A stretch of DNA of 64,000 bases from a bacterium (GTDB taxonomy: Bacteria; Planctomycetota; UBA1135; UBA2386). Below are positions 1 through 8,754 of the stretch, piece by piece. The notes under the pieces are model-generated. The model worked only from the letters and a program-made list of their open reading frames with translations. It was not told the origin of the DNA and ran no database searches. Position numbers and translations under genes: made by a program. Numbering within the stretch: position 1 is the first letter of the stretch; each line of letters starts with the position of its first letter. The stretch lies in assembly GCA_024743115.1 (NCBI GenBank), contig JANSXC010000001.1:53628-117627 (forward strand), in the 5' to 3' direction.

Positions 1-371
1 ATCGCGTGATTCGTGGCTTCATGATCCAGGGTGGCTGCCCCAACAGCCGCCACGACAGCAAGCGCGAGCTGTGGGGGCGCGGTGACCCCGGCTACAAGAT
101 CGATGCGGAGTTCAACGACATCCGGCACGTGCGCGGCGTGCTGTCGATGGCTCGCGGTCCCGATCCGAACTCGGCGGGTTCGCAGTTCTTCATCTGCCAC
201 AAGGATTCGTCGCAGCTCGACAACCAGTACACGGCGTTCGGCAACCTCGAGTCCGGTGCCGACACGCTCGACAGCATCGCCAACACGCCCTGCACGGGGC
301 GCAAGCGCGAAACGCCGGTCGAGCCCGTGATCCTGCACAGCGTCGTCATCCTGCCCGTTCTGAAGGGCTGA
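1..371 (+). CDS. Cyclophilin-type peptidyl-prolyl cis-trans isomerase (5' end missing)
   Basis: C-terminal 122 residues of a cyclophilin, which catalyses cis-trans isomerisation of peptide bonds before proline and helps protein folding. The reading frame is open through the left edge, with the codon for Arg at bases 3-5, so the true start lies outside the window. Visible family motifs include VIRGFMIQGGCP, the active-site arginine-phenylalanine-methionine region, then GVLSMARGPDPNSAGSQFFI and the late tyrosine-phenylalanine-glycine region (YTAFGNL). No C-terminal extension. A second cyclophilin of the same single-domain kind follows 124 bases downstream on the same strand, so this is a tandem pair. 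A cytosolic or exported location cannot be decided because the N-terminus is absent. Confidence 0.93.
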   Translation, partial: RVIRGFMIQGGCPNSRHDSKRELWGRGDPGYKIDAEFNDIRHVRGVLSMARGPDPNSAGSQFFICHKDSSQLDNQYTAFGNLESGADTLDSIANTPCTGRKRETPVEPVILHSVVILPVLKG

Positions 372-381
372 GGTCCTCGGG

Positions 382-408
382 GCGGGCCGGTGTCGGCCGC
401 CGGTCCGC
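382..408 (+). terminator. Stem-loop after first cyclophilin gene
   Basis: GCGGGCCGG (382-390) pairs with CCGGTCCGC (400-408), nine base pairs including one G-U, around a nine-base loop. It starts 10 bases after the stop codon. There is no U-tract, so a simple intrinsic terminator is uncertain. Confidence 0.35.
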
Positions 409-495
409 GAGCGCCCCGGACCGAGCGCGCCCCGGGGGCGCCGCGCCCTGCTTCGTTCTCGCCCTCGCGGCGGGTTTGCGGCAGGATGCGCGGCA

Positions 496-1104
496 ATGGA
501 TCTCGAAACGACCGACCACGCCACGATCGAAGCGGCCCTCGTCACGGACAAGGGCACGATGGTGGTGACGTTCTTCCCCGAGCAGGCCCCGAAGCACGTC
601 GCGAGCTTCCTCAAACTCGCGCAGGACGGCTTCTATGACGGCGTGGCCGTGCACCGCATCGTGCGCAATTTCATGATCCAGACCGGTTGCCCGAACAGCA
701 AACAGGGCGCAACCGGCATCCCGGGTACCGGCGGTCCTGGCTATCGGCTCGAGGCCGAGTTCAACGACATCTCGCACACGCGCGGCATCCTGTCGATGGC
801 CCGCTCGCAGGACCCGGACTCTGCCGGTTCGCAGTTCTTCGTGATGCACGGCGAGCATGCACAGCACCTCGATGGCGCCTACACGGTCTTCGGCAAGGTC
901 GAGGAAGGGCTCGACGTGCTCGATGAGATCGCGAGTATCGATTGTGAGTTCGGTCCGGGCGGCGAGAAGTCGGTTCCGACGGAGCGCGTCGAGATCAAGA
1001 ACGTCGAGCTGCGCGAGCGCCAGCAGCGCGGCGACGCCGCTGCGGATGGCGATAGCGAGTCGGCGCCCGGGGACGAGAAGGGCGCGGAGGCTGGCGATGA
1101 GTGA
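496..1104 (+). CDS. Cyclophilin-type peptidyl-prolyl cis-trans isomerase
   Basis: A complete 202-residue cyclophilin, predicted to isomerise peptidyl-proline bonds. Key segments are AVHRIVRNFMIQTGCPN (catalytic Arg, Phe and Met region), GILSMARSQDPDSAGSQFF and AYTVFGKVEEGLDVLD. No signal peptide is visible, so a cytosolic role is likely. The domain fills about residues 12-170; the last 30 residues are an acidic, Gly/Asp/Glu-rich tail not needed for the fold. The ATG at 496 follows a purine-rich AGGA at 483-486. The 3' end overlaps the enoyl-CoA hydratase gene by eight bases, suggesting coupled translation. It looks like a tandem duplicate of the preceding cyclophilin. Confidence 0.95.
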   Translation: MDLETTDHATIEAALVTDKGTMVVTFFPEQAPKHVASFLKLAQDGFYDGVAVHRIVRNFMIQTGCPNSKQGATGIPGTGGPGYRLEAEFNDISHTRGILSMARSQDPDSAGSQFFVMHGEHAQHLDGAYTVFGKVEEGLDVLDEIASIDCEFGPGGEKSVPTERVEIKNVELRERQQRGDAAADGDSESAPGDEKGAEAGDE

Positions 1105-1876
1105 CGGTCACGTGCGGGTCGAGCGTGACGGCTTCGTCGCGGTCGTCACGATCGATCGCCCCAAGGTCAATGCGCTCAATGCCGCGGTCATCGCGGAGCT
1201 CGATGCCACGTTCGCCGCGCTCGAGACCGACGACGCGGTCGGGGCGGTTGTCCTCACCGGCGCGGGCGAGAAGTTCTTCGTTGCTGGCGCCGACATCGGC
1301 GAGCTCGCGACTCAGGGTGTCGTCGATGGCAAGGCGACGTCGCTGAAGGGGCAGGCACTCAACAACCGCATCGCAGGCTCGGCCAAGCCGATCATCGCAG
1401 CGGTCAACGGCTTCGCGCTCGGTGGCGGACTGGAGCTCGCGCTCGCGTGCGACATGCGCTTTGCGTCGAGCAATGCGCAGCTCGGTTTGCCCGAGGTGTC
1501 GCTCGGCATCATCCCCGGCTACGGCGGGACGCAGCGCCTGCCGCGCCTGGTCGGCAGCGGCAAGGCGCTCGAGCTCATCCTGACCGGCAACCCCGTCGGT
1601 GCCGAGGAGGCGCACCGGATCGGTCTCGTGAACGGCGTGACCGAGCCGGGTGCGCTGCTCGAGCACTGCAAGGAAGTTGCTCGCGCGGCCGTGCAGCGTG
1701 GCCCGACGGCTGTCGCGTTCGCCAAGCAGGCCGTGCTCCGCGGCGCGCACTTGCCGATGCGGGATGCACTCGAGGTCGAGGCCGATCTCTTCGGCATCAT
1801 CAGTAGCACCGATGAGATGAAGGAAGGGATGGCGGCGTTCCTCGAGAAGCGCAAGCCATCGTGGCTTCGCAAGTAG
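1097..1876 (+). CDS. Enoyl-CoA hydratase/isomerase family protein
   Basis: 259 residues, crotonase fold. Predicted to add water across the 2,3 double bond of enoyl-CoA thioesters in fatty-acid or amino-acid breakdown. The oxyanion-hole and CoA segments are GEKFFVAGADIGEL and NGFALGGGLELALACD; the two glutamates used by true hydratases are present at E113 (GGGLELA) and E133 (LPEVSLGIIPGYGGTQRL), spaced 20 residues apart as in rat mitochondrial hydratase (E144/E164). The ATG at 1097 was chosen because it overlaps the upstream stop (ATGAGTGA) and the crotonase domain begins at once; a longer frame upstream is out-of-frame readthrough of the cyclophilin gene. Substrate chain length cannot be read from the sequence. 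Confidence 0.93.
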   Translation: MSDGHVRVERDGFVAVVTIDRPKVNALNAAVIAELDATFAALETDDAVGAVVLTGAGEKFFVAGADIGELATQGVVDGKATSLKGQALNNRIAGSAKPIIAAVNGFALGGGLELALACDMRFASSNAQLGLPEVSLGIIPGYGGTQRLPRLVGSGKALELILTGNPVGAEEAHRIGLVNGVTEPGALLEHCKEVARAAVQRGPTAVAFAKQAVLRGAHLPMRDALEVEADLFGIISSTDEMKEGMAAFLEKRKPSWLRK

Positions 1877-1961
1877 CCATGCAGCGGATCGGTTACTTGC
1901 GAATCGAGCAGTTGCGCGGTGTGAGTTGCCGGGCGGGCGGCCTGACCGCGGGGCGACCATC

Positions 1962-3221
1962 GTGAGCGTGGCGGCGGCGCGACCGTTCGAGGCGTTGCAG
2001 AAGGCGCCCCGTGGTGAGCCCGTCGCGCTGCTGCACAGCTGCGGTGCCGGCCCGGCCTGGCTGTTCTCGGATCCCGTCGAACAGCTGACGCGCGCTGCCG
2101 GCGATTGGTCAGGTGCGTTTGCGGCGCTGGATGACTTCTTGACCCGGCATGCCGACCGGCGCGTCGTGGGTTGGCTCGGCTACGACCTCGGCCTCGATGT
2201 CGAAGCCTGGCCGTGTACGCGAGACGACGACTTCGAAGTCCCCGTGCTGCACGTCGCGGCCTACCGGCACGTCGAGGAGTTTGCGCCGGCGCCAGTGCCG
2301 GAGTTGCCGCCCGAGCTCGCCCCGGCAGCGGCAGCGGCGAGGGCGTCGTCACCGTTCGTTGCCGCGGTCAGCGCTGCTGACTACGAGCGTCGTGTCGCGC
2401 AGGTGATCGAGCACATCCGCGCGGGCGACATCTTCCAGGCCAACCTGACGCAACCGTTCACGGCCGACTGGCGCGGCGATCCACGCGTGTTGTTCTGGCA
2501 GCTGTGTGCGGCGAGCCCGGCACCGTTTTGTTGCTATGTCGAGGACGGGCAGGGCACCGCGGTATTGAGTAGTTCGCCGGAGGAGTTCCTGTTCCGCGAC
2601 GGCGAGCACGTGCGGGCCCGACCCATCAAGGGCACGCGGCCGCGGTGCGACGAGCCGGCGCGCGACGCCGCTATGCTGGCGGAGTTGCTCGCGAGCGAGA
2701 AAGACCTCGCAGAACTCGCGATGATCGTCGACCTGCTGCGCAACGACATCGGCAAGGTCGCGGTCACCGGCAGCGTGAACGTCGGCCCGTTCCCGGAGCA
2801 CGAGTCCTTCGCGCAGGTGCATCACCTGTTCGCGACCGTGACAGCGCGTCTTCGGCCCGAGACGACGGCAGTCGATCTGTTGCGCGCGACATGGCCCGGC
2901 GGTTCGATCACGGGCTGCCCCAAGCTGCGCTGCCTCGAGATCCTCGAGCAACTCGAGGTCACGCGCCGCGGGGTCTACACGGGGGCGATCGGTTGGTTCG
3001 GTCCGGGTTCGTCGATGCATCTCAACATCGCGATCCGCACGCTGGTGCATCGTGGTGGTCGATTGCGCGGGAACGCCGGTGGTGGCGTGACTGCGCTGAG
3101 TGATCCGCATGCCGAGTGGCGGGAGTCTCTGGACAAGATGGCCGGGCTCGAACGTGCGCTCGGTGCGCCGATCCGCGTGCCTCGGGAGTCCGCGAGGGTG
3201 TCGCCGGAGGATGGCTCATGA
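1962..3221 (+). CDS. pabB: Aminodeoxychorismate synthase component I
   Basis: 419 residues. Converts chorismate with ammonia to 4-amino-4-deoxychorismate for p-aminobenzoate and folate synthesis. The chorismate-binding domain occupies about residues 140-405, with GDIFQANLTQPF, SSSPEEFLF, then PIKGTRPR. The lysine in that motif (K223) is the residue that separates PabB, which forms a covalent intermediate, from anthranilate synthase TrpE, which has alanine there. Later motifs are MIVDLLRNDIGKV, WPGGSITGCPK and NAGGGVTALSDP. I chose GTG 1962 because it forms GTGA with the stop of a small upstream frame; an in-frame TTG at 1926 would add 12 residues. The stop overlaps the aminotransferase-fold pabC gene by four bases. 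No glutamine amidotransferase subunit is in the window. Confidence 0.92.
   Translation: MSVAAARPFEALQKAPRGEPVALLHSCGAGPAWLFSDPVEQLTRAAGDWSGAFAALDDFLTRHADRRVVGWLGYDLGLDVEAWPCTRDDDFEVPVLHVAAYRHVEEFAPAPVPELPPELAPAAAAARASSPFVAAVSAADYERRVAQVIEHIRAGDIFQANLTQPFTADWRGDPRVLFWQLCAASPAPFCCYVEDGQGTAVLSSSPEEFLFRDGEHVRARPIKGTRPRCDEPARDAAMLAELLASEKDLAELAMIVDLLRNDIGKVAVTGSVNVGPFPEHESFAQVHHLFATVTARLRPETTAVDLLRATWPGGSITGCPKLRCLEILEQLEVTRRGVYTGAIGWFGPGSSMHLNIAIRTLVHRGGRLRGNAGGGVTALSDPHAEWRESLDKMAGLERALGAPIRVPRESARVSPEDGS
3206..3210 (+). promoter_or_regulatory. Ribosome binding site of pabC
   Basis: GGAGG lies seven bases before the ATG at 3218, inside the end of pabB. It supports 3218 rather than the longer in-frame start at 3116. 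Confidence 0.7.
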
Positions 3222-4000
3222 TGGCGTGGGTCGATGGTGAGTTCGTGGCCGGCGGTGCCGTGCCGCGCGTGGCTTCGGGGAAGCTCGGGCCGTTCGAAAC
3301 GATGGGGGCGACGGCCGGGCAGGTGCCGCTCTGGGGCCGGCACCTGGAACGGCTCGCTGCCGCCGCCGCATCGGTCGGGTTGACCGTTCCCGGCGGGAAC
3401 GACACGCTCGCCGCCGGTGGCGCGCCCGAATGGCGGGCCGCGGCCGCCGAGTTGCTCCTGCGGGCGAATCACGGCGACGGCATCCTGCGGCTCGCGCTCG
3501 TGCCGGTGGCGGACCGGACCCACGTCGTGATGACGAGCCGGCTACGCAGTCCGGCGCGGAGTGTGGTGCTGTTGCCCACGGTCGTCGAGCGCCAGGCCGC
3601 CGACCCGCCGGGGGACATCAAGACGACGCCGCGGCGGTTCTACGATGCCGTGCTGCAACAGGCGCAGGATGGCGGCGCCGACGATGGGCTGGTCGTCGAT
3701 CGTGATGGCGCGGTGCTGGAGACGGCGGTCGCCAACCTGTTCGTGTGCGTCGATGGCGTCTGGGCGACCCCACCGCTCGACGGTCGCGTGTTGCCGGGAA
3801 TCGCGCGCCAACGGTTGTTCGAACGCGCGCCAGCGGGGACGTTCGTCGAACGGTCGATCGACCTCGGTGATCTGCACCGCGCCGAAGCGCTCGCCACGAC
3901 CAACGCAGTCTACGGACCGCGCGCGGCGAGTCTGCTCGACGGCGAACGGCCGGCCGTCGAGCTCGTCGACCGCGAACTCGGTCGCTACTGGCAATCATGA
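3218..4000 (+). CDS. pabC: Aminotransferase class IV, probable aminodeoxychorismate lyase
   Basis: 260 residues, fold-type IV PLP enzyme. Next to pabB the likely reaction is release of pyruvate from aminodeoxychorismate to give p-aminobenzoate. The PLP lysine is probably that in DIKTTPRRFYDAV; other family features are ETAVANLFV and RVLPGIARQRLFE. Branched-chain or D-amino-acid aminotransferases share this fold, so the assignment leans on the neighbour. The ATG at 3218 overlaps pabB (ATGA) and is preceded by GGAGG. The gene also overlaps the downstream methyltransferase by four bases, so pabB, pabC and the methyltransferase form one translationally coupled unit. Confidence 0.85.
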   Translation: MMAWVDGEFVAGGAVPRVASGKLGPFETMGATAGQVPLWGRHLERLAAAAASVGLTVPGGNDTLAAGGAPEWRAAAAELLLRANHGDGILRLALVPVADRTHVVMTSRLRSPARSVVLLPTVVERQAADPPGDIKTTPRRFYDAVLQQAQDGGADDGLVVDRDGAVLETAVANLFVCVDGVWATPPLDGRVLPGIARQRLFERAPAGTFVERSIDLGDLHRAEALATTNAVYGPRAASLLDGERPAVELVDRELGRYWQS

Positions 4001-4932
4001 ACCTCGCCGAACTGCTCTCTCCGCGTGATCCCGATCGCTTGCGAATCGCGCACGAGGTCTACCGCGGCCGAGCGGATCTGCAGCAGGCGTTCCCGACCGC
4101 CGAATCGCTCGACTACCTGCGCTGGTTGTGCGTCAACGGCCCGCTCGAGGACGACCGGGTCGCCACGTGGTTTCCGCCCGTGCCGCCGCCGGAGCTACGA
4201 GCCACGGCCTGCGGCGGAATGGCGCCGGACGGCCATCTGCGTACCGGCCTCGAGGACTTCCGCACGATCGGTGAGCTGTTCGAGATGTTTGCCGATCGCG
4301 AGATCGGTTCCCTGCGCTCGGTGCTCGACTTCGGCTGCGGCTGCGGCCGCCTCTTGCGTTGGTTCGGCGCCGCCCTGCCCGACTGTGAACTCTTCGGTGC
4401 CGATGTTCGGCAGGCGGCGATCGACTGGTGCGCCGCTCATCTGCCCGGCACCTATCTCGGCAACGGCACGGCACCGCCGCTCGAACTGCCCGATGCGAGC
4501 GTCGAGTTGACGGTCGCGCTCTCGGTGTTCAGTCATCTCAGCCGTGCGGCCGGGCAGGCCTGGATGCGCGAACTCGCCAGGGTGACGGCGCCGGGTGGAT
4601 TCGTGCTCGTGACGACCCACGGCGCCTTTGCGCTCGCGCTCACCGCGCGCAGCGCCGAGCACCAGGCCGGCCTGAAGATCGCGGCCGACGAGGTTCCCGA
4701 GCTGCTGCGCGAGCTGTGTGACACCGGGTTCGTCCACCGCGTCTACCGATCCTCGGGCATCGAGCGCGGTGACGGCGTCGCGGACGACTACGGTGACTCG
4801 TTTCTCACCGAGCCGTTCGCGCGGCAGGATTGGGTGGCCGCAGCGGCCGACTTCGGGCTCGACTACGCCGGCTGTGTGCCCGTTGCTCTCAACCTGTTTC
4901 AGGATGTGCACGTGCTGCGCCGCTGTCGGTGA
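3997..4932 (+). CDS. Class I SAM-dependent methyltransferase
   Basis: 311 residues. Predicted Rossmann-fold methyltransferase with the SAM loop VLDFGCGCGRLLRWF around residues 109-123, the acidic second strand FGADVRQAAIDW, and a motif-II-like stretch (LTVALSVFSHLS). The substrate is not predictable. The start ATG overlaps the pabC stop by four bases, which places it in the folate-precursor operon, but nothing in the protein links it to folate chemistry. The roughly 100 residues before the SAM loop contain no family I recognise. Downstream spacing to the next gene is 83 bases. Confidence 0.85.
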   Translation: MNLAELLSPRDPDRLRIAHEVYRGRADLQQAFPTAESLDYLRWLCVNGPLEDDRVATWFPPVPPPELRATACGGMAPDGHLRTGLEDFRTIGELFEMFADREIGSLRSVLDFGCGCGRLLRWFGAALPDCELFGADVRQAAIDWCAAHLPGTYLGNGTAPPLELPDASVELTVALSVFSHLSRAAGQAWMRELARVTAPGGFVLVTTHGAFALALTARSAEHQAGLKIAADEVPELLRELCDTGFVHRVYRSSGIERGDGVADDYGDSFLTEPFARQDWVAAAADFGLDYAGCVPVALNLFQDVHVLRRCR

Positions 4933-5015
4933 TTTCGACAGTCTGACGCTGGCCGGAGCGCATTTGCCGGCCGAAGGGCTGAACTTCTCGACCCGCTGGC
5001 GCCGATACGGCGGGC

Positions 5016-5588
5016 ATGACGAAGTCGGCCCTGACCATCGAGACCTCCCCGGCGAACGCCGTGCGGGAGCCTCGCCCGTTCTTGTTTCTCGAACCCGGGA
5101 ACGCCGCTGTGAGTGTCGAGATTCCGGCCGCCGATCAGGCCGGGCTCGAAGCGGCAGCGACGCCGATGATCCCCGCGCTCGTGCGGTCGATCGTGAACTT
5201 CACGATCGCGCTGCAGAACCGTCGGGCGCTCGAACACGGCAACGTGCAGCCCATTCAGGTGTCGGTGCTCAATCGGCGACGGCGGGCCGCGCGCGCCTGG
5301 TGTAACGCGATTCTCGCTGGCAGCACCGATTCCGCCACGGGTCACGCCGCCGCGACGCAGTGGCTGCCGACGCTCTGCGGCACGGGGCCCGACGTGGGGC
5401 AGTGTATCGAACGGGCGACGAGCCTCATCGAGTTCGTGCGGGGTGCCATCACCGCCACGATCTTCGATGCGCCCGCGGACAATCTCGTGCCGCATGCCCG
5501 GGCGCTGCACGCGCTCGAGACCGTGCTCGGCTCGCACTTCACCGCACTGCGGCTTGCAGCGCGCCGGAGCCAGCACACGGCGATCTGA
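5016..5588 (+). CDS. Hypothetical protein
   Basis: 190 residues, no family recognised. It starts with ATG at 5016, 83 bases after the methyltransferase. The sequence has no signal peptide or membrane segment and is rich in alanine and arginine. Amphipathic helical stretches such as PMIPALVRSIVNFTIALQNR and HALETVLGSHFTALRLAARR suggest a small helical-bundle protein. It is flanked by a good stem-loop just after its stop. Coding support is composition and position only; the opposite-strand frame over the same bases is Arg/Pro-rich and looks like a shadow. Confidence 0.65.
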   Translation: MTKSALTIETSPANAVREPRPFLFLEPGNAAVSVEIPAADQAGLEAAATPMIPALVRSIVNFTIALQNRRALEHGNVQPIQVSVLNRRRRAARAWCNAILAGSTDSATGHAAATQWLPTLCGTGPDVGQCIERATSLIEFVRGAITATIFDAPADNLVPHARALHALETVLGSHFTALRLAARRSQHTAI

Positions 5589-5620
5589 GCTGGGGCTGCG
5601 CGCGTTGCGCGCAAACCAGC
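5589..5620 (+). terminator. Stem-loop terminator after the hypothetical gene
   Basis: Inner stem TGCGCGC (5597-5603) with GCGCGCA (5607-5613) around a three-base loop, enclosed by an outer GCTGG (5589-5593) with CCAGC (5616-5620). It begins directly after the stop codon. No U-tract follows. Confidence 0.5.
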
Positions 5621-5738
5621 CCGGGACCACGCCGAGCGCCGGCGGCGCTCCGCTCCGGTCTGAGGCCGCCGGTCTGCGGATCCAGGGTCGGCTCGGGGTC
5701 GGAACGATCGGGTCGCCGGGCTAGTGTTGTAGTCCTGG

Positions 5739-7262
5739 ATGCCCGTCACTCTTCCCGATCTCGCTGATCTCGAATGGCTGTTGCGTGATGACGCGGCGCC
5801 GTTGTCGCGGCCGGCCGAGAGTGCGGTTGGGGCTGCCGTCGCCCGGGAGCACGAGCTGTCACCCGCGGAATTGCGGCGGCGTGCCGACAACGACCGCGAG
5901 CTGCGACACGGCCTCGCCGGCGCCTGGCTCGCCGCGGTCCGGAAGCAGCGCGACGACCTGCCGGGATTCTGGCTCGGCCGCGGGCTGTGGCTCGTCGGTC
6001 TCCTGTTGCTCGGCCTCGGGTTGCTGACGGGCGGCGGCGCCGCGAGCGCGCTGCTGGCCTACGACGGTTCGGAGCCCGTCAACGTGCTGCCTTTCCTGGC
6101 CTTCTTCTGCCTGTTGCAGATCGTGTTGCTCGTCGTGCTCGCCGTGTTCCTGCTGCGCTCGCGCGGCGGCGGTGGTGGTCCCGGCCTGCTGCACCGGCCG
6201 ATCGCGTGGCTGGCTCAACGCCTCGGTGGGCGCCGTCGAAGTGCCGACCTCGCGGCCGCGCTGCGGACGCTGCACACGCGCCGCGGAGTGTATTCGGCGG
6301 TCGAGCGCTGGAGTCTCTTCACGCTCGCGCAGCGGTTCGGCGTCGCGTTCAACGTCGGAGCACTGCTCGTCGCGCTGCACGCGATCGTGTTCTCCGACCT
6401 CGTTTTCTCGTGGTCGACTACGCTCGCGCTCGAGCCGTCGACGGTGCACGGGATCGCGCGCGGGCTCGCGTTGCCGTGGAGTTTCGTGAGCAGCGCGGTC
6501 GTCGACCTCGACGCCGTGACTGCGAGTCAATGGGCTCGGATGCCGGGTGCATTCGTCGCGGCGACGACTCCGGCCGATGCGCTGATCCTGTCCGATCAGT
6601 GGTGGCGGTTCCTCGTGGCCGGCCTCGTGACCTACGGCTTGCTGCCACGGGTGTTGGCGTTCGGTCTCGGCGCCTGGTGCGAACGGCGGGCGCTCAAGAA
6701 CGTGCGACTGGATCACGTCGCCTTCCAGGATCTGTTCGACCGCCTGCTGCTAGGCGGCAGCGGCTGGCAGGGGCCCGAGCCCGCGAGCGTCGTCGGTCCG
6801 GCGCCGATGGCCGGCCAGGGGCCGGCAACGCCGCACGCGCCGACGGGGCCGGGGACCGCAACCGCGGCGGTTGCCTGGGGCAGCATCGCACGTCGGCGAG
6901 AGCAGGTCGTCGGTCTCGTCGGCCGCCGGTTCGGCGGCGAGCCCGTGGCGATGGTGACTGCCGGGGCCGCCGAGCTCGACGCCGACCAGGCGGCGTTGGC
7001 CGAACTCCGGGCCTGCAAGGCGGGTCGCGTCGCGTTCGTGGCCGCGGCCGGGCACCAGCCCACGCGTGACGTGATCGCATTCGTCGAACGGCTGCGGAAT
7101 GCGGTCGGTGAAACCACGCCGATCGTGATCGGTCTCGTCGACTTCGGCGATGCCGGCGAGTTCCGCGATGCCGAGGCGGATGAACGCAGCGCCTGGCAGC
7201 GCTCGCTCGGCGCGCTCGACGATGCGTATCTCTGGGTCGAGGCAATGGGAGCCAAGGCGTGA
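5739..7262 (+). CDS. DUF2868 family membrane protein
   Basis: 507 residues, matching the DUF2868 family by its layout and its coupling to a DUF3482 GTPase. Four hydrophobic membrane segments are visible near residues 85-115 (LWLVGLLLLGLGLLTGGG), 120-145, 200-225 and 285-310, followed by a cytosolic C-terminal region of about 170 residues that carries an alanine/proline/glycine-rich stretch and a Rossmann-like part. Function of the family is unknown; the arrangement suggests a membrane anchor or partner for the GTPase encoded by the next gene, whose GTG start overlaps this stop (GTGA). The preceding 150 bases hold a stem-loop and GC-rich sequence. Confidence 0.85.
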   Translation: MPVTLPDLADLEWLLRDDAAPLSRPAESAVGAAVAREHELSPAELRRRADNDRELRHGLAGAWLAAVRKQRDDLPGFWLGRGLWLVGLLLLGLGLLTGGGAASALLAYDGSEPVNVLPFLAFFCLLQIVLLVVLAVFLLRSRGGGGGPGLLHRPIAWLAQRLGGRRRSADLAAALRTLHTRRGVYSAVERWSLFTLAQRFGVAFNVGALLVALHAIVFSDLVFSWSTTLALEPSTVHGIARGLALPWSFVSSAVVDLDAVTASQWARMPGAFVAATTPADALILSDQWWRFLVAGLVTYGLLPRVLAFGLGAWCERRALKNVRLDHVAFQDLFDRLLLGGSGWQGPEPASVVGPAPMAGQGPATPHAPTGPGTATAAVAWGSIARRREQVVGLVGRRFGGEPVAMVTAGAAELDADQAALAELRACKAGRVAFVAAAGHQPTRDVIAFVERLRNAVGETTPIVIGLVDFGDAGEFRDAEADERSAWQRSLGALDDAYLWVEAMGAKA

Positions 7263-8734
7263 GTTCGGAGTCGGCAGCCGATTCGATCTCGCCGCCGGTT
7301 TTCGTCGTCGTCGGCAACGTCAACCAGGGCAAGTCGTCGGTTGTCGCGACGCTCTCTGAGAACGAGACCATCCCGATCGACACCTACCCGGGCACGACAG
7401 CCAAGGCTGCGTGCTACGTGTTCCGCTCGGGAGATCGTGAGTTGTTCCGCGTCATCGACACGCCGGGGTTCCAGCGGGCGCGGGAAGTGCTCGAGTGGCT
7501 TCGGCGGCACGCCGACAACGCCGCGGCGCGCCCGGCGGCGGTTCGTGCGTTCGTCGAGGCGCACCGTCAACCCGGTGAATCGACGGCCGGCGGCGGTGAG
7601 TTCGCCGACGAGGTCGAGTTGCTGACGCCGATCCTCGACGGCGCCGGGATCCTCTACGTCGTGGACGCATCGAGCCATCTCGAACCGAGCAACGAAGCCG
7701 AGATGGAGATCCTGCGTTGGACCGGGCAGCCGGCGATGGCGCTCGTGAACCGCGTTCGCCGGCGTGATCACGCGGCGGAATGGCGTCCGACGCTGACGCA
7801 GTTCTTCCACATCGTGCGCGAGTTCGATGCCCATGGCGCCGGCTTCGCAGAACGCGCGGCGCTGTTACGCGGTTTCCGCGAGATCCGGCCCGAGTGGGGT
7901 GAAGTGATCGACGAGGCCGTCGCGGCCATGGAGTCCGAGTGGGCCGATCGCGAGCGGCGCGTGGCCGCGCTCATCGCGGGCATGCTTGGCGAGGCGTTGT
8001 CGCACGTCGAGAAGCGGCCCGTCGCGGAGGGTCAGGACGAGGCGCCCGTGCGCGAGGAACTCGATGCGGCGTTTCGCGAGGCGCAGCGTGACATCGAGCG
8101 CCGCACGCGCGATGCCGTCGAACGCGTGTATCGCCACCCTGGACTCGAGCGCGACGACCCCGTGCTCGAACTGCTCGCCGAGGATCTGTTCTCCGAGACG
8201 ACGTGGCAGGCGTTCGGGCTCACGCGCAACCAGCTCGCGAAGTACGGCGCGGGTTGGGGGGCTGTGATCGGTGGCGGCGTCGACCTCGCAGTCGGCGGAC
8301 TGTCGTTCTTCGTCGGCGCGGCGATCGGTGCGGGGGTTGGCGCGGCGGCGGGGTGGTTTGGTGGCCGCAAGCTCGCGAACGTCTGGTCGGCTTCGAGCAG
8401 TCTCGCGCAGTCGCTGTGGCCCGGCGAGACCGGTCGGTTCGTGGCGATGGGGCCGGTCGGCAGCGCGCGCTATGCCTGGGTGCTGCTCGATCGCGCGATC
8501 GTGCACTTCCGCGCCGTGCGCGGTCGCAGCCATGCGCGCCGCGATCGTCTCGAGGTCGACGCGGGGGCCGGGGCGGTGGCGGAGCTGCCCGCGGAAGTGC
8601 GGGACCAGCTCGATGGCGCGATGCGTGCCGTCATCAAGGGGAAGGGTCGGGTGACGGATGCAGCGCGCCAGACGCTCGTCGATGCGGTCGAGGCCACGTT
8701 CCGTGAGGTCGGGACTCACCGGTCGGACGCCTGA
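7259..8734 (+). CDS. GTP-binding protein with DUF3482 domain
   Basis: 491 residues. An N-terminal TRAFAC-type GTPase domain (about residues 10-190) has a P-loop VVGNVNQGKSS, a switch I region DTYPGTTAKA and the G3 motif IDTPGF. The usual NKxD base-recognition motif is replaced by NRVRRRD, so guanine specificity may be weak. The DUF3482 part follows, ending in a glycine-rich hydrophobic stretch around residues 335-365 (AAIGAGVGAAAGWFGG) that could insert in membrane. Starts with GTG overlapping the DUF2868 gene by four bases, so the two are made together. The system's role is not known; membrane remodelling or stress roles are guesses. Confidence 0.88.
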   Translation: MSSESAADSISPPVFVVVGNVNQGKSSVVATLSENETIPIDTYPGTTAKAACYVFRSGDRELFRVIDTPGFQRAREVLEWLRRHADNAAARPAAVRAFVEAHRQPGESTAGGGEFADEVELLTPILDGAGILYVVDASSHLEPSNEAEMEILRWTGQPAMALVNRVRRRDHAAEWRPTLTQFFHIVREFDAHGAGFAERAALLRGFREIRPEWGEVIDEAVAAMESEWADRERRVAALIAGMLGEALSHVEKRPVAEGQDEAPVREELDAAFREAQRDIERRTRDAVERVYRHPGLERDDPVLELLAEDLFSETTWQAFGLTRNQLAKYGAGWGAVIGGGVDLAVGGLSFFVGAAIGAGVGAAAGWFGGRKLANVWSASSSLAQSLWPGETGRFVAMGPVGSARYAWVLLDRAIVHFRAVRGRSHARRDRLEVDAGAGAVAELPAEVRDQLDGAMRAVIKGKGRVTDAARQTLVDAVEATFREVGTHRSDA

Positions 8735-8754
8735 GCCGTAAAACGGGATCGCAC

